DNA of 6,661 nt, taken from NCBI GenBank assembly GCA_018712905.1, contig DVGD01000071.1:1-6661 (forward strand), in the 5' to 3' direction. Positions 5,388 to 6,661 of this stretch are shown in pieces (position 1 is the first letter of the stretch; each line of letters begins with the position of its first letter). This DNA is from Candidatus Avoscillospira stercoripullorum. Lineage in GTDB: Bacteria; Bacillota; Clostridia; Oscillospirales; Oscillospiraceae. Below the pieces are notes generated by a model. That model saw only the letters and a list, made by a program, of their open reading frames with translations. It made no database searches and had not been told where the DNA came from. The position numbers and the translations under genes were made by a program.

Positions 5388-6533
5388 TTATGTCTCTAAG
5401 GCTGCCAAGGCCACTTGGGCATGCAGGGCGGCCAGCACCGGCAGCGCCGCCTCATCGGGGCAGAAGTGGGAAGCATGGAGGGGTGCGCTGCCGCCCACTC
5501 CCAGGTGGTAGAAGCTCCCGGGCACCTGCTGGAGGAAATAACCAAAGTCCTCGGTGGTAAGGGTGGGGGCGGCAAGCACCGTCACGCTTTCCTCTCCCAG
5601 CAGCGTCCGCGCTGTGCGCTCCACCAGGGCGGTCTCCGCCTGGTGGTTGAGAATGCCGGGGTAGCCCCAGGTAAATTTCGTCTCGGCGGTCACGCCCATG
5701 GCGGAAGCGATCCCCGTTGCCATGGCCTCCACGGCGGCGGTGAGTTTCTTGCGGTTTTCCTCGCCAAAGGAGCGGAGAATGCCCTTGAGCTCGGCGTGAT
5801 CGGCAAGGATGTTCTCTTGCACGCCGGCGTGGAAGGTGCCCACGGTGAGCACTGCCGTGTCTGTGGGCGCCACCCGCCGGGACACCAGGGACTGGAGCGC
5901 CGTCACCAGCTGCGCCCCGGCCAGAAGGGCGTCTGCGCCTCGCTCCGGCTCTGCGCCGTGGGAGGCAAGTCCGTGGAGGCGGATGGTAAAGGGATTGGAG
6001 GCGGCGTAGAAGGCGCCGTAGCGCACGCCCACCTGTCCCACCGGGAGATCCGGCCGGACATGGGCGCCGAAGACGGCGTCCACCCCCGTAAGGCACCCGG
6101 CGTCCATCATCCGCTTGGCGCCGCCATCCAATTCTTCGTCGGGCTGGAACAGGAGCCGCACCCGGCCGGAAAACTGCGCGCGGCACAGGAGCTTGGCCGC
6201 GCCCAGGAGCCCTGCCACGTGGAAGTCGTGGCCGCAGGCGTGCATCATCCCCGGAACCTCCGAGGAAAAAGGAAGTCCCGTCTCCTCCTGGATGGGCAAG
6301 GCGTCCATGTCCGCCCGGAGGGCGACGGTCTTGCCCGGGGCAGCGCCCTCGATGTCGCAGACCACCGCCGTATCCAAAAGCCGCCGGGGCTGGAGCCCCA
6401 GGCCGGTGAGGGTTTCCTCAATCAATGCCGCGGTCTTAAATTCCTGGTTTCCGTGCTCTGGATGGCGGTGAATCTGCCGCCGCAGGCTCTGGATCCAGGG
6501 AAAATCCGCCTGGGCTTTTGTTAGAAGTTCCAT
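5388..6533 (-). CDS. M20D-family metallo-amidohydrolase (N-acyl-amino acid deacylase)
   Basis: This 381-residue cytosolic metalloenzyme should hydrolyse the amide bond of an N-acylated amino acid. Characteristic M20D blocks are HRHPE (22-26), RADMDALP (73-80), HACGHD (98-103) with ligands C100 and H102, QPDEE (130-134) with E133 and E134 as catalytic and metal-binding glutamates, H158 in GAHV, and H353 in the PLHASHF segment near the end. The dimerisation (lid) domain lies at about 170-290. Length fits hippurate hydrolase and N-acetyl-diaminopimelate deacetylase relatives. D132 replaces the alanine usual in the QPAEE motif. The ATG at 6533 is preceded by a GGAGAGGGG site and overlaps the end of the aminotransferase gene by 13 bp, so translation of the two is probably coupled. 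Pairing with an aminotransferase suggests N-acetyl-diaminopimelate deacetylase or another N-acyl amino acid step; the substrate cannot be fixed from sequence. Confidence 0.92.
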   Translation of the reverse strand: MELLTKAQADFPWIQSLRRQIHRHPEHGNQEFKTAALIEETLTGLGLQPRRLLDTAVVCDIEGAAPGKTVALRADMDALPIQEETGLPFSSEVPGMMHACGHDFHVAGLLGAAKLLCRAQFSGRVRLLFQPDEELDGGAKRMMDAGCLTGVDAVFGAHVRPDLPVGQVGVRYGAFYAASNPFTIRLHGLASHGAEPERGADALLAGAQLVTALQSLVSRRVAPTDTAVLTVGTFHAGVQENILADHAELKGILRSFGEENRKKLTAAVEAMATGIASAMGVTAETKFTWGYPGILNHQAETALVERTARTLLGEESVTVLAAPTLTTEDFGYFLQQVPGSFYHLGVGGSAPLHASHFCPDEAALPVLAALHAQVALAALET

Positions 6534-6661
6534 GACCCCTCTCCCTTCAGCTTGTCCACAAAGGCACTTAGGCGGTCAAGCCCGGCGGCGAGCACTGCGT
6601 CGTCACAGCAATAGCTCAGGCGGATGTGCCCTTCGCCGCCGAAGCAGAACCCCGGCACCGC
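6521..6661 (-). CDS. PLP-dependent class I/II aminotransferase, C-terminal end (partial)
   Basis: Only the last 46 codons and the TAA stop (6523-6521) are inside the window; the gene continues past the right edge. The visible residues carry the fold-type I aminotransferase ending: a PGFCFG segment, then GEGHIRLSY, whose arginine (residue 14 of the fragment) corresponds to the substrate-carboxylate-binding arginine of the aspartate aminotransferase family, then a final amphipathic helix. The last 13 bp overlap the start of the amidohydrolase in another frame, so the two genes are co-transcribed. Candidates include an N-acetyl-diaminopimelate aminotransferase (PatA-like) or a general aromatic/aspartate aminotransferase; the fragment is too short to decide. 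Confidence 0.85.
   Translation of the reverse strand, partial: AVPGFCFGGEGHIRLSYCCDDAVLAAGLDRLSAFVDKLKGEGSWNF

Noticed and set aside
4385..6524. Two long open frames (4385-5560 and 5415-6524) antisense to the deacetylase and amidohydrolase
   Set aside because: Compositions rich in Gly, His and Arg, no recognisable motifs, and the opposite strand carries clear enzyme families with catalytic residues throughout.

Overview
The window looks like chromosomal DNA from a GC-rich, anaerobic member of the Bacillota, most likely an Oscillospiraceae-type gut clostridium. This is inferred from strong AGGAGG-type ribosome binding sites, sigma-A-like promoters in an AT-rich intergenic island inside otherwise GC-rich DNA, a clostridial-style NAD-dependent GAPDH, and a fused Mo/2Fe-2S hydroxylase of the selenium-dependent xanthine dehydrogenase type. 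No tRNA, rRNA, insertion sequence, CRISPR array or phage gene was seen.

Layout from left to right. Positions 1-48 hold no gene I can support. A GC-rich perfect hairpin (49-85) follows, then a leftward single-subunit molybdenum hydroxylase (94-2646). A 370-bp divergent intergenic region (2647-3016) carries one promoter for the hydroxylase and one for gap, plus three separate perfect inverted repeats, two of them in the gap leader. The rightward gap gene (3017-4027) ends just before a perfect 52-bp palindrome (4051-4102). That palindrome is a bidirectional terminator shared with a convergent leftward operon.

The leftward operon reads, in transcription order: the 3' end of a PLP-dependent class I/II aminotransferase (6521-6661, cut by the window edge), an M20D-family metallo-amidohydrolase whose start overlaps the aminotransferase by 13 bp (5388-6533), and, 25 bp further on, a lipoprotein polysaccharide deacetylase (4148-5362). 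The first two suit amino-acid or N-acyl-amino-acid metabolism, possibly the N-acetyl-diaminopimelate branch of lysine and peptidoglycan precursor synthesis. The third would act on cell-surface glycans.

The gene content is ordinary core and accessory metabolism, and I did not find convincing evidence of a new multi-gene system. The parts most worth a second look are the palindrome-rich gap control region, the apparently stand-alone hydroxylase, and the unusual CE4 deacetylase.
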